Below, one piece after another: positions 35,776 to 43,606 of a stretch of 64,000 bases of DNA (the stretch's first letter is position 1; each line of letters opens with the position of its first letter). The stretch is taken from contig NZ_CP113783.1 of the NCBI RefSeq assembly GCF_029542205.1, positions 1,913,001 to 1,977,000 on the forward strand. Reading direction: 5' to 3'. A program made the translations under genes and the position numbers. The notes under the pieces are model-generated. The model was not told the origin of the DNA. It made no database searches and was given only the letters and a program-made list of their open reading frames with translations. This DNA comes from Pseudoxanthomonas sp. SE1. Its GTDB lineage: Bacteria; Pseudomonadota; Gammaproteobacteria; Xanthomonadales; Xanthomonadaceae.

Positions 35776-38139
35776 ATGCAAGACCGCAATCCCCAGATCG
35801 CCCAGCACATCGCCGCCACCATCGCCGCCGAGATCGGCGCACAGACCGCGCAGGCCAAGGCCGCCATCGCGCTGCTGGACGAAGGCGCCACGGTTCCCTT
35901 CATCGCCCGCTACCGCAAGGAAGTCACCGGCGGGCTGGATGACATCCAACTGCGCGACCTCGAGACGCGCCTGACCTACCTGCGCGAACTGGAAGACCGT
36001 CGCGCCGCCGTACTGGCCAGCATCGACGAGCAGGGCAAGCTGACCGACGAGCTGCGCGCCGACATCGAAGCCGCCGACAGCAAGGCGCGCCTGGAAGACC
36101 TGTATCTGCCTTACAAGCCCAAGCGCCGCACGCGCGCGCAGATCGCGCGCGAGGCGGGACTGGAACCGCTGGCCGACGGCCTGCTCGCCGATCCTACCCA
36201 GGTGCCGGAGGTCGCGGCCGCCGCGTATGTCGATGCCGACAAGGGCGTGGCTGATGCCAAGGCCGCGCTGGACGGCGCGCGCGCCATCCTGATGGAGCGC
36301 TGGGGCGAGAACGCCGCACTGGTCGGCGAACTGCGCGCCTGGATGACCGACGTCGGCGTGATCCGCGCCAAGGTTGCGCAGGGCAAGGAGAACGAAGGCG
36401 CCAAGTATCGCGACTACTTCGACCACGCCGAATCGTTGGCGAAGATTCCCTCGCACCGCCTGCTGGCGCTGTTCCGCGCGCGCCGCGAAGAGATCCTGCT
36501 GCTCGACCTCGACCCGGGCATGGAGGCCGAGGCCGGCCACCAGCAGGCCGAGGGCCGTGTGGCGGTGCATGCGGGCGTCTCCTCGCAGGGACGCGCGGCC
36601 GACAAGTGGTTGCTGGATGCCTGCCGGCTGACCTGGCGCGCCAAGCTGCACATGCACCTGCTGCTGGACCTGTTCAACCAGGCGCGCGAGAAGGCCGAAG
36701 CCGAGGCCATCGCGGTGTTCGGCGACAACCTGAAGGACCTGCTGCTGGCGGCGCCTGCGGGGCCGAAGGCCGTGCTTGGCCTGGACCCGGGCCTGCGCAC
36801 CGGCGTGAAGGTCGCGGTGGTGGACCGCACCGGCAAGCTGGTCGACCACGCCACCATCTACCCGCATGAGCCCAAGCGCCAGTGGGATCAATCGCTGCAC
36901 GTGCTGCGTGCGCTGTGCGCGAAGCACCAGGTGGAGCTGATCGCCATCGGCAACGGCACCGCCAGCCGCGAGACCGACAAGCTGGCCGGCGACCTGATCA
37001 AACAGGCCGCGGAGCTGAAGCTGGAGAAGATCGTCGTCAGCGAAGCCGGCGCATCGGTCTACTCCGCCTCTGAATTCGCATCGAAGGAATTCCCGGACCT
37101 CGACGTCAGCATCCGTGGCGCGGTCTCCATCGCACGCCGACTGCAGGACCCGCTGGCCGAGCTGGTGAAGATCGAACCCAAGGCGATCGGCGTGGGCCAG
37201 TACCAGCACGACGTGGACCAGTTCCGCCTGGCGCGGGCGCTGGATGCGCGCGTGGAGGACTGCGTCAACGCCGTCGGCGTCGACGTCAACACCGCCTCGG
37301 CCGCGCTGCTGACGCGCGTGTCCGGCCTGTCGTCGACGGTGGCCGAGAACATCGTGCGTTTCCGCGACGAACACGGCGCCTTCCGCACACGCAAGGCGCT
37401 GCTGGGCGTGCCGCGGCTGGGCGAGAAGACCTTCGAGCAGTGCGCCGGCTTCCTGCGCATCGCCGACGGCGACGAACCGCTGGACGCCTCGTCCGTGCAT
37501 CCGGAAGCCTATCCGGTGGTGGAACGCATCCTGGCCGGCAGCGGCAGGCAGGTGAAGCAGATCGTCGGGGACATCGTGTTCCTGCGCGCGGTGAAGCCCG
37601 AGCAGTACACCGACGGGACGTTCGGCGTACCGACCATCCGCGACATCCTCAAGGAACTGGAAAAGCCCGGCCGCGATCCGCGCCCGGAATTCAAGGCCGC
37701 GCGCTTCGCCGACGGCGTGGAAGACATCAAGGACCTGCGCGAAGGCATGATCCTGGAGGGCGTGGTCAGCAACGTGGCCGCCTTCGGCGCGTTCGTCGAC
37801 ATCGGCGTGCACCAGGACGGCCTGATCCACATTTCCGCGCTGGCCGACCGCTACGTGAAAGACCCGCGTGAAGTGGTGAAGGCCGGCGACATCGTCAAGG
37901 TGAAGGTGCTGGAGGTCGACGTGGCCCGCAAGCGCATCGCGCTGACGCGCCGCCTCGACGATGCGCCTGCGCCGCAGGCACCGCGCGAAGCACGCGTGAA
38001 CGATCCGCGTCCGCCGCGCGGACAGGAACGTGGTCCTTCCCGCGACAACCGGCGTGGCCCGGCCCCGTCCAAGCCCGGCGCAGCGCCAGCCGACAATGCG
38101 CTGGCCGCGGCCTTCGCGCGCGCGAAGGGGCAGGGCTGA
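35776..38139 (+). CDS. tex: Transcription accessory protein Tex (S1-domain RNA-binding)
   Basis: Tex is a nucleic-acid-binding protein linked to transcription and stress tolerance. The 787-residue protein has the family order: helical Tex N-domain ([36 protein letters not shown]), a YqgF-like domain ([18 protein letters not shown]), helix-hairpin-helix repeats ([20 protein letters not shown]) and an S1 domain ([36 protein letters not shown]). After the S1 domain comes a basic, Pro/Arg-rich tail of about 60 residues. The ATG at 35776 begins the conserved part; the frame is open upstream through the terminator and is not used. Confidence 0.95.
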   Translation: MQDRNPQIAQHIAATIAAEIGAQTAQAKAAIALLDEGATVPFIARYRKEVTGGLDDIQLRDLETRLTYLRELEDRRAAVLASIDEQGKLTDELRADIEAADSKARLEDLYLPYKPKRRTRAQIAREAGLEPLADGLLADPTQVPEVAAAAYVDADKGVADAKAALDGARAILMERWGENAALVGELRAWMTDVGVIRAKVAQGKENEGAKYRDYFDHAESLAKIPSHRLLALFRARREEILLLDLDPGMEAEAGHQQAEGRVAVHAGVSSQGRAADKWLLDACRLTWRAKLHMHLLLDLFNQAREKAEAEAIAVFGDNLKDLLLAAPAGPKAVLGLDPGLRTGVKVAVVDRTGKLVDHATIYPHEPKRQWDQSLHVLRALCAKHQVELIAIGNGTASRETDKLAGDLIKQAAELKLEKIVVSEAGASVYSASEFASKEFPDLDVSIRGAVSIARRLQDPLAELVKIEPKAIGVGQYQHDVDQFRLARALDARVEDCVNAVGVDVNTASAALLTRVSGLSSTVAENIVRFRDEHGAFRTRKALLGVPRLGEKTFEQCAGFLRIADGDEPLDASSVHPEAYPVVERILAGSGRQVKQIVGDIVFLRAVKPEQYTDGTFGVPTIRDILKELEKPGRDPRPEFKAARFADGVEDIKDLREGMILEGVVSNVAAFGAFVDIGVHQDGLIHISALADRYVKDPREVVKAGDIVKVKVLEVDVARKRIALTRRLDDAPAPQAPREARVNDPRPPRGQERGPSRDNRRGPAPSKPGAAPADNALAAAFARAKGQG

Positions 38140-38162
38140 TCGGAGTCAGCCCTCGTTTCCAT

Positions 38163-38254
38163 GGGGGAGCGGCGTGAGTCGCGATGGCCGTTCCGATGCC
38201 CCTCCGTGCAGGAGGGGTGCTCCGGGTACGGTCGCGACTTGCGTCGCTCCCACA
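38163..38254. repeat. REP-like (GTGG type) inverted repeat, copy 3, with internal hairpin
   Basis: Left arm 38163-38184 (GGGGGAGCGGCGTGAGTCGC) and right arm 38231-38254 (ends GTCGCTCCCACA) pair imperfectly. Between them CCCCTCC GTGCA GGAGGGG makes a 7-bp hairpin at about 38199-38217. It lies between the convergent ends of tex and the double-SIS gene and probably serves as a two-way terminator. Confidence 0.8.
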
Positions 38255-38267
38255 AAGGCGTGCGTGA

Positions 38268-40361
38268 TCAGCGGGCGCGGTCGCGCACCGTCGTCGCATA
38301 GGGCGCGAGGTAGTGGCTCAGTCCGCCGGTCCGCAACCGCGTGGCGGCCGCGCTCCAGTCGACCGGCGCGCCGGCCTTCAGCGCCTCCAGCACGGCCACG
38401 ACCGACAGCTCCACCTCCGGCAGCCCGCTCGCGCCCGGTGCGTTGCGGCGCTGTTCGATGGCCTCGAACAGCACGGCATTGGCCTCGGGGTAGGACAGCG
38501 GTTCAGTCGCGCCGTGTGCGCTGCGCCACGCGGGCGTCTCCAGCACCGCATTGACGTGCGAGAGGATCAGCCAGGTCGCGCGGCCGATCAGTTTCAGGTT
38601 GCCGGGTTGCACGCTGGTCATGGTGTTGCCGACCACGCGGCCACGCTTGGCCATGACGCCGGTGGAATGCGCATTGAGCAGCATCTTCAGCGCGATGGTC
38701 TGGTCAAGCTCGAACGCATCGCGCTGCGGCACCGTCACCGCGATCACCGGCACGGGACGGGGCAGGGCGGCGGCATCGCGCACGACCTCGGAGGCCAGCG
38801 GACGTGCGGACACCGACACCAGCACCAGGTCTGCGCCTGCTGAAGCGAACGCCTGCAGCCACTGCCGGTTCGCCTCGTCATGTGCTTCATCGCCGAGCAG
38901 GATCAGCGCACCGGAATCGCCCGCCTGCGGTCCGCTGCGGCGCATGTTGGCATCGGAATACGACAGGTCGTACAGCGCCTGCTGTTCGTCGCCCGCGTTC
39001 GCCAGCCCGCGCAGCGCGGACTCGCGCAGGTACGGGTCCGGGATGCCGGTTTCGAACGGCGGCAGGTACAGCGCTTTGTCCAGTCCGTGGAAGGGACGGT
39101 GCAGCAGTGCCTGCCAGGCCTCTTGCGCATTGCCAGCGGGCGTCCAGACCTGGATCCACGAACGCCGTTCCGGTGCGTCCACAGGGTCCAGCGGGCCGAG
39201 CCGGAAGGTAGGTGCACGCTCGGTGACGTCCACGAACACCGGCATCAACGCGCGCGTGGCCAGGTAGGTGGCACGGTGTCCGGCGGCGTAGCTTGCGGCT
39301 TCGCGCTCGGTCCACGCTGCCAGTTTCGGCGCGGCCGCCGCGACAGTCCGCTGGATGCCGGCGAAGCCGCGCAGGCGATCGGCGATGCTGGCGTCGCTGA
39401 AGCCCAGCGCGACGAGTTCGTCTGCCGACAGCACCTCGCTCAACAGCGTGCGCGTTGCGTCCTCCAGCACCACGCCCAGCACGTACAGGCTGGTGGTGGT
39501 GGCCTGCATGCGGGTGGAGCCGGTGATCGCCTGCGGCCCGGTGGGCAACGGGATCTTGGTGATCCGCGGATCGTCCAGCACGCGACGGCTGCGCTCGAAC
39601 GGGCGCAGCACCTCATCGGGATTGTTGTAGACGAACCACGTACGCCGTGCGTCCACACCGGCCTGGTCGGCGGCCGCCAGCGCGGTGCCGATCACGGCCG
39701 AGGTTTCACCGCCCTCGGTGACCGCGAAGACCAGGTCATCGCGCTGGATACCGTTGTCCTGCAACTGCAGGCGGCCGATCTCGGGGATGTCCTCGAAGCC
39801 TTCCAGCGAGGCGATCAGCGCGCGGTCGCCGCCGGTGATCTCGCCACGCACGCGTTCGCCCAGGCCGGGAAAGCGCGCCTCGATCTTGGCCATTGCCGGT
39901 GATGCGGCAGTGCGCTGCCAGAACGGGCGCCACAATCCGCTTTCGATCGTTTCAGCGAGGCGTCCGGTCGAGCCCGTGCCATAGAAGTACAGGCGGTGCC
40001 CGTCGCGCAGCGCGCGGGTGATGTCGCGCGAGGCCGCCTCCAGCGCTGCCCGCCGTGCCGGATCGTCGGCCACGTCCTGCAGGGCCTTCGCGATGTCCTC
40101 GTCCACCGCCAGCAGCGCTGCCAGTCCGTCGGTGGTATCGGCCGCGATGCGCGTGCTCAGGTCGAAGCTGCGTGGGTGGCGCTGTTCGGTCAGCAGGCTG
40201 TGCAACTGGAACTGCTGCTTGTGCGCCACGAAGTCCTGCGACTGCGCCGAGGGGGTCACGCCCAGGCGGGACGGCGCAGGTTGCGCAGTGGCGGGGGCCA
40301 GGACACCGGCCATGGCAAGGAAGGACATGCTTCGCATGATGCAATTCGCCGTACGGGACAT
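38268..40361 (-). CDS. Exported double-SIS protein related to MurQ and glucokinase regulatory protein
   Basis: This 697-residue protein has two sugar-isomerase (SIS) domains in the plan of GKRP/MurQ. The first has LTEQRHPRSFDLSTRI (like the start of MurQ), YFYGTGSTGRLAE (127-137) and TEGGETSAVIGT (215-226). The second ends in KMLLNAHSTGVMAKRGRVVG and continues NTMTSVQPGNLKL, the MurQ/GKRP signature. MurQ is the cytoplasmic etherase for MurNAc 6-phosphate, but here the N-terminus (MRSMSFLAMAGVLAPATAQP, residues 9-28) looks like a signal peptide, which does not fit a phosphosugar substrate. The ATG at 40361 has a GAGGGA ribosome site. It is divergent from the NamZ gene, so a role in MurNAc or other amino-sugar recovery is inferred. 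Confidence 0.75.
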   Translation of the reverse strand: MSRTANCIMRSMSFLAMAGVLAPATAQPAPSRLGVTPSAQSQDFVAHKQQFQLHSLLTEQRHPRSFDLSTRIAADTTDGLAALLAVDEDIAKALQDVADDPARRAALEAASRDITRALRDGHRLYFYGTGSTGRLAETIESGLWRPFWQRTAASPAMAKIEARFPGLGERVRGEITGGDRALIASLEGFEDIPEIGRLQLQDNGIQRDDLVFAVTEGGETSAVIGTALAAADQAGVDARRTWFVYNNPDEVLRPFERSRRVLDDPRITKIPLPTGPQAITGSTRMQATTTSLYVLGVVLEDATRTLLSEVLSADELVALGFSDASIADRLRGFAGIQRTVAAAAPKLAAWTEREAASYAAGHRATYLATRALMPVFVDVTERAPTFRLGPLDPVDAPERRSWIQVWTPAGNAQEAWQALLHRPFHGLDKALYLPPFETGIPDPYLRESALRGLANAGDEQQALYDLSYSDANMRRSGPQAGDSGALILLGDEAHDEANRQWLQAFASAGADLVLVSVSARPLASEVVRDAAALPRPVPVIAVTVPQRDAFELDQTIALKMLLNAHSTGVMAKRGRVVGNTMTSVQPGNLKLIGRATWLILSHVNAVLETPAWRSAHGATEPLSYPEANAVLFEAIEQRRNAPGASGLPEVELSVVAVLEALKAGAPVDWSAAATRLRTGGLSHYLAPYATTVRDRAR

Positions 40362-40435
40362 CGGATCCCTCATCAGACAACGGAAGACGGTGTCGAGACC
40401 GGCGATGTTCCCCTTGCGCGGCGCCCGACGCGGGC

Positions 40436-40460
40436 TGCTATCGTCATGACAACGATAGCA
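40436..40460. promoter_or_regulatory. Palindromic operator candidate between the double-SIS gene and namZ
   Basis: TGCTATCGT (40436-40444) and ACGATAGCA (40452-40460) are perfect 9-bp arms around a 7-base centre. The site lies in the 114-base divergent region, 15 bases before the NamZ start, and could control both genes through one dimeric repressor (LacI, GntR or RpiR/MurR type; not in this window). Confidence 0.6.
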
Positions 40461-40475
40461 AACGAGAGCCACACT

Positions 40476-41786
40476 ATGCCCCGGAACCTGCGACCGTTGC
40501 ATGCCGCGCCGCGCCACCCGCGCCGGCACATCGCGCTGCTGGTGCTCGGCGTGGTGCTGGCCTGCGGCGCGAGCGGCGCATCCGCAGCGACATCGCCGCT
40601 GGATGCTGCGGCCTGTGATTGCACGAGCACGGCACCGCGGCTGGGTATCGATGTCCTGCTCTCATCGCGCCTGGACCTGCTGCGCGGCAAGCGCGTGGGC
40701 CTGGTGACGAATGCCACCGGCATGGACCGTGCATTGCGCAGCACCATGGACCGCTTCGCCGCACGCACCGACTTCACGCTCGTGGCGCTGTTCGGGCCGG
40801 AGCATGGCGTGCGGGGCGACGTGCAGGCCGGCGACACGGTCGCCTCATCGCGCGATGCCGCCACCGGGTTGCCGGTGCACAGCCTGTATGGCGAGCACCG
40901 CGAACCGACGCCGGCGATGCTGGCCGGCGTCGACGTGCTGGTGTTCGACATCCAGGACGTAGGTACGCGGTTCTATACGTATCCATACACGCTGGCGGGC
41001 GTGATGCGTGCGGCAAAGCGCGCCGGTATCCCGGTGATCGTGGCGGACCGGCCCGATCCGCTCGGTGGGATGCGGGTGGAGGGCCCGGTGCTGGATCCGG
41101 CGCTGGCGTCGTTCTTGGGCATGTTCCCCATTCCGATCCGCCATGGCATGACCATCGGCGAGCTGGCGACGCTGTTCAATACCCGATTCGGCATCGGCGC
41201 CGAGCTGCATGTGGTGACGATGCAGGGCTGGCGGCGCGGTGATGAACCGCTGCGTGGTGCGTTGCCGTGGGTGCCCCCGTCTCCCAACATGCCCACGCCG
41301 GACACCGCCCTGGTGTATCCGGGCATGGGCCTGCTGGAAGGCACCAACGTCTCGGAGGGCCGCGGCACCACGCGCCCGTTCGAGACCGTGGGCGCGCCGT
41401 GGGTGGATGCCCAGGCGCTGGCCGCGCGGCTCAACGCGCTGGGCCTGCCCGGGGTGCGCTTCCGCGCCACGTGGTTCACGCCCACGTTCTCGAAGCATGC
41501 AGGCCAGGTCTGCGGCGGCGTGCAGCTGCACGTGACCGATCGCGCGGCGTTCCTTCCCGTGCGTACCGGCATCGCTGTCCTGAAGGCCCTGCACGACCAG
41601 CACCCGAAGGACTTCGCCTTCCTGCCCGGCGAGCCGCCGTTCTTCGACCGGCTGGCCGGCGTGGATGATCTGCGTGCCGCCATCGCGCGCGGCGACACCC
41701 TGGACGTTATCGAAGCGCGCTGGCAGCCGGGGCTGGCGGCGTTCGAGGTGCTGCGCCGGCAGCATCTGCTGTATCCGATGCCCTGA
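40476..41786 (+). CDS. namZ: Exo-beta-N-acetylmuramidase NamZ (DUF1343)
   Basis: DUF1343 proteins such as NamZ of Bacillus remove MurNAc from the non-reducing end of peptidoglycan fragments. This 436-residue protein has a signal peptide (HIALLVLGVVLACGASGASA, residues about 18-37), then LGIDVLLSSRLDLLRGKRVG, the catalytic-site region VTNATG, FGPEHGVRGDVQAG, VLVFDIQDVGTRFYTYPYTL, IVADRPDPLGG and VYPGMGLLEGTNVSEGRGTT. All these are strongly conserved in the family. It is exported to the periplasm or beyond. The start at 40476 is one of two close in-frame ATGs (the other at 40446). It faces the MurQ-like gene, supporting a muropeptide-recycling module. Confidence 0.9.
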   Translation: MPRNLRPLHAAPRHPRRHIALLVLGVVLACGASGASAATSPLDAAACDCTSTAPRLGIDVLLSSRLDLLRGKRVGLVTNATGMDRALRSTMDRFAARTDFTLVALFGPEHGVRGDVQAGDTVASSRDAATGLPVHSLYGEHREPTPAMLAGVDVLVFDIQDVGTRFYTYPYTLAGVMRAAKRAGIPVIVADRPDPLGGMRVEGPVLDPALASFLGMFPIPIRHGMTIGELATLFNTRFGIGAELHVVTMQGWRRGDEPLRGALPWVPPSPNMPTPDTALVYPGMGLLEGTNVSEGRGTTRPFETVGAPWVDAQALAARLNALGLPGVRFRATWFTPTFSKHAGQVCGGVQLHVTDRAAFLPVRTGIAVLKALHDQHPKDFAFLPGEPPFFDRLAGVDDLRAAIARGDTLDVIEARWQPGLAAFEVLRRQHLLYPMP

Positions 41787-41799
41787 GCGCGCGGCCGTT

Positions 41800-42230
41800 T
41801 CAGCGTGAGAGCCCCCGCGACGGAGCTCGGAGCGTGAGCGATGGGGCTCCGGGCCCCAACGTTCGAGCGCTGAGGGCGATCTGTCTCACATTGAGAGCCA
41901 ACGATGGGGCTCGGAACGCCGTCGATGGCACGCCGAATGCGATGAAGATGGCACTGCGATTGCGATCCGCGAAGCTCCGCGCCTTGCGGGTGGGGCTCGG
42001 AATGCGATCTGTCTCACGTTGAAAGCCATCGATGGCATCCGGAAAGCCATCGATGGCTTTCCGAGATCGATGGGATGGCATTCCGAAAGCGATCCTCGGA
42101 GCTCCCAGCCTTGCGGAGGGAGCTCGGAGCCCGATCTTTCTCACATCCAGCCCGAACGATCGCGCTTGCAGTGGCATCGTTCTCACATTGAGAGCCACCC
42201 AAAGGGCTCGGAATGACGAGGACGCTTGCG
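41800..42230. repeat. Degenerate tandem repeat array with unit of about 128 bases; no gene seen
   Basis: The stretch 41787-42345 has no credible gene. Within it the block GATCTGTCTCAC recurs at 41878 and 42006, a variant GATCTTTCTCAC at 42133 and CATCGTTCTCAC near 42175, that is, spacings of 128, 127 and about 42 bases. The two long units share further blocks in the same order, such as GATCC, CCTTGCGG and GAGCTCGGA/GGGCTCGGAA. Small dyads recur: TCTCACATTGAGA at about 41883 and 42181, and AGCCATCGATGGC(T) twice near 42023-42058. Short open frames on both strands are low-complexity and repeat with the DNA, so they are not called. The function is unknown. Confidence 0.7.
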
Positions 42231-42242
42231 ACCGGGGGAGGC

Positions 42243-42307
42243 GTGGGAGCGACGTGCGTCGCGAGGGACTATCGGTAACGCTCCATCGCGACTGGCGTCG
42301 CTCCCAC
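42243..42307. repeat. REP-like (GTGG type) inverted repeat, copy 4
   Basis: Left arm 42243-42264 (GTGGGAGCGACGTGCGTCGC) and right arm 42286-42307 (ends GCGTCGCTCCCAC) enclose a 21-base spacer. It lies 38 bases beyond the stop of the DUF2894 gene and may end the transcript of the motor-like cassette. Confidence 0.82.
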
Positions 42308-42345
42308 ACCCACACGCCAGGCGACGCGCATGCGCGCTTCAGCCG

Positions 42346-42969
42346 CTACGTCCCCACTGCTTTCCGTTTGCGCGGGGCGCGTCGGGTCGTGCGCGGGGCT
42401 TCCGGTGCCGCGGTCAGCGGGGCCACCGCCTGCTGGAGCTGTTCCAGCGACGACAGCGTATCGGCGTAGGCGATGAAGTGCTGCAGATAACCCGGCGATG
42501 TGGCGCGCATCAGGTGCAGGGCGCGATGCACGAGCATGCCGGAGTTGAGCGGACCGGCGTCGGCGGGCAGGTCGTGCAGCGAGGCGCGCAGCTGGCTGTC
42601 GGTGCGGACCTGGGCCCAGGTCTCGCGCGCTTCGGTCAGCATGGCAGGCGCCATTAGCGGGGTGTCGTGATCCGGGAGCTGGCCGGCACGCGGCTGCAGC
42701 GCGGCGACCAGCTCGCGCAACCCGGAAGCGGCCACGGTCGCGTGTTTCGCCGCAGGGGCGGCAGGCGGTCGCTGTGCCAACGCTTCCGCATACGCCCGCA
42801 TCAACCCGGCCAGTCGCGCTTCCAGCAGGCGACGGGCTTCTCCCTCGTGCGCGCTGATCCGCGCGGCCAGCGCCTGCAGGATGTCGAAGCGTGCCGGGTC
42901 CGCGCGGTCCGCGCCCTGGGCGCGCCACGCCTGCAGCTGCGCCGTCAGCGGCAACGCGTCACCGTCCAT
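42346..42969 (-). CDS. DUF2894 protein, last gene of the motor-like cassette
   Basis: This 207-residue soluble protein matches the DUF2894 type, of unknown function. It starts MDGDALPLTAQLQAWRAQGA, continues with helices (FDILQALAARISAHEGEARR), a Pro/Ala linker, and a conserved C-terminal part (ELVAALQPRAG, NSGMLVHRALHLMRATSPGY, LQHFIAYADTLSSLEQLQQ). The final 20 residues are basic (RRAPRKRKAVGT). There is no membrane segment. Its start overlaps the end of the MotB-like gene by 11 bases, so it is coupled to it, and it forms one unit with the DUF802 and DUF3348 genes. Confidence 0.82.
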   Translation of the reverse strand: MDGDALPLTAQLQAWRAQGADRADPARFDILQALAARISAHEGEARRLLEARLAGLMRAYAEALAQRPPAAPAAKHATVAASGLRELVAALQPRAGQLPDHDTPLMAPAMLTEARETWAQVRTDSQLRASLHDLPADAGPLNSGMLVHRALHLMRATSPGYLQHFIAYADTLSSLEQLQQAVAPLTAAPEAPRTTRRAPRKRKAVGT

Positions 42970-43606
42970 CGTCACCGCTGCGTTTGGCGGGGCGGGGGAT
43001 GGGGGCGATCTCGACACGGCGGTTGCGCGCGCGGCCTTCCTCGTCGGTGTTCGCGCTGACCGGTTGCTCGGCGCCGAACGCGGCGGCGAACACCGACGAT
43101 GACGGCACGCCTTCTGCAATCAGCGTGCGCGTGACCGTCAGCGAACGCTGCGCCGAGAGTTCCCAGTTGTCGGCGAACCGGCGGTTGCTGTCGCGCACCT
43201 GGCGGTCGTCGGTGAAGCCGCTGACCATCAGGATCTCGTCGCGCGTGCGCAGGTAGCCCGCGAGCGGGGCGGCGAGACCCTTGAGCAGGTCACGGCCTTC
43301 GGGCTGCAACTGGTCGGAGTTCAGTGCGAACAGCACGTTGCCGCGGATGCCGATGCGGCCATCCACCAGCGTCACCCGCCCTTCGGCCAGCGGCACCGCG
43401 AGGGCCTTTTCGAGCGCATCGCGCTGCTGCGTTTCCAGCTCGCGCCTGCGCACTTCCTCGTCCAGCCGCTGAGACAGCTGCGCCTGCACGGCGATCACGC
43501 CGACCAGCACCAGCACGAACGCCCCCAGCAGCACCGACATCAGGTCGCCGAAGCTGGCCCAGACGGGCGCGCCGAGGTCGGTGTCGTCTCCGGTTTCCAC
43601 GCTCAT
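42959..43606 (-). CDS. MotB/OmpA-like stator protein of the motor-like cassette
   Basis: This 215-residue protein has one membrane helix near the N-terminus (about 22-43) led by WASFGDLMSVLLGAFVLVLV. Asp21 sits at the place of the proton-carrying aspartate of MotB (D in the ADFM motif) and of ZorB-like proteins. A short coiled coil (45-72) and a C-terminal OmpA-like peptidoglycan-binding domain follow (VLFALNSDQLQPEGRDLL, SGFTDDRQV, NWELSAQRSLTVTRTLIAEG, NRRVEIAP). The start overlaps the DUF802 stop (ATGA). With the ExbB/MotA-like neighbour it forms the two expected parts of an ion-driven stator. It is not the flagellar MotB: no flagellar gene is near. Confidence 0.85.
   Translation of the reverse strand: MSVETGDDTDLGAPVWASFGDLMSVLLGAFVLVLVGVIAVQAQLSQRLDEEVRRRELETQQRDALEKALAVPLAEGRVTLVDGRIGIRGNVLFALNSDQLQPEGRDLLKGLAAPLAGYLRTRDEILMVSGFTDDRQVRDSNRRFADNWELSAQRSLTVTRTLIAEGVPSSSVFAAAFGAEQPVSANTDEEGRARNRRVEIAPIPRPAKRSGDDGR

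Noticed and set aside
35437..37830. A 797-codon minus-strand frame opposite tex
   Set aside because: Same mirror effect; no recognisable protein features and tex is certain.
41800..42315. A 171-codon minus-strand frame (and a 62-codon plus-strand one) in the repeat array
   Set aside because: The peptides repeat with the DNA repeat, begin inside a REP element, and resemble no protein; treated as a repeat region.
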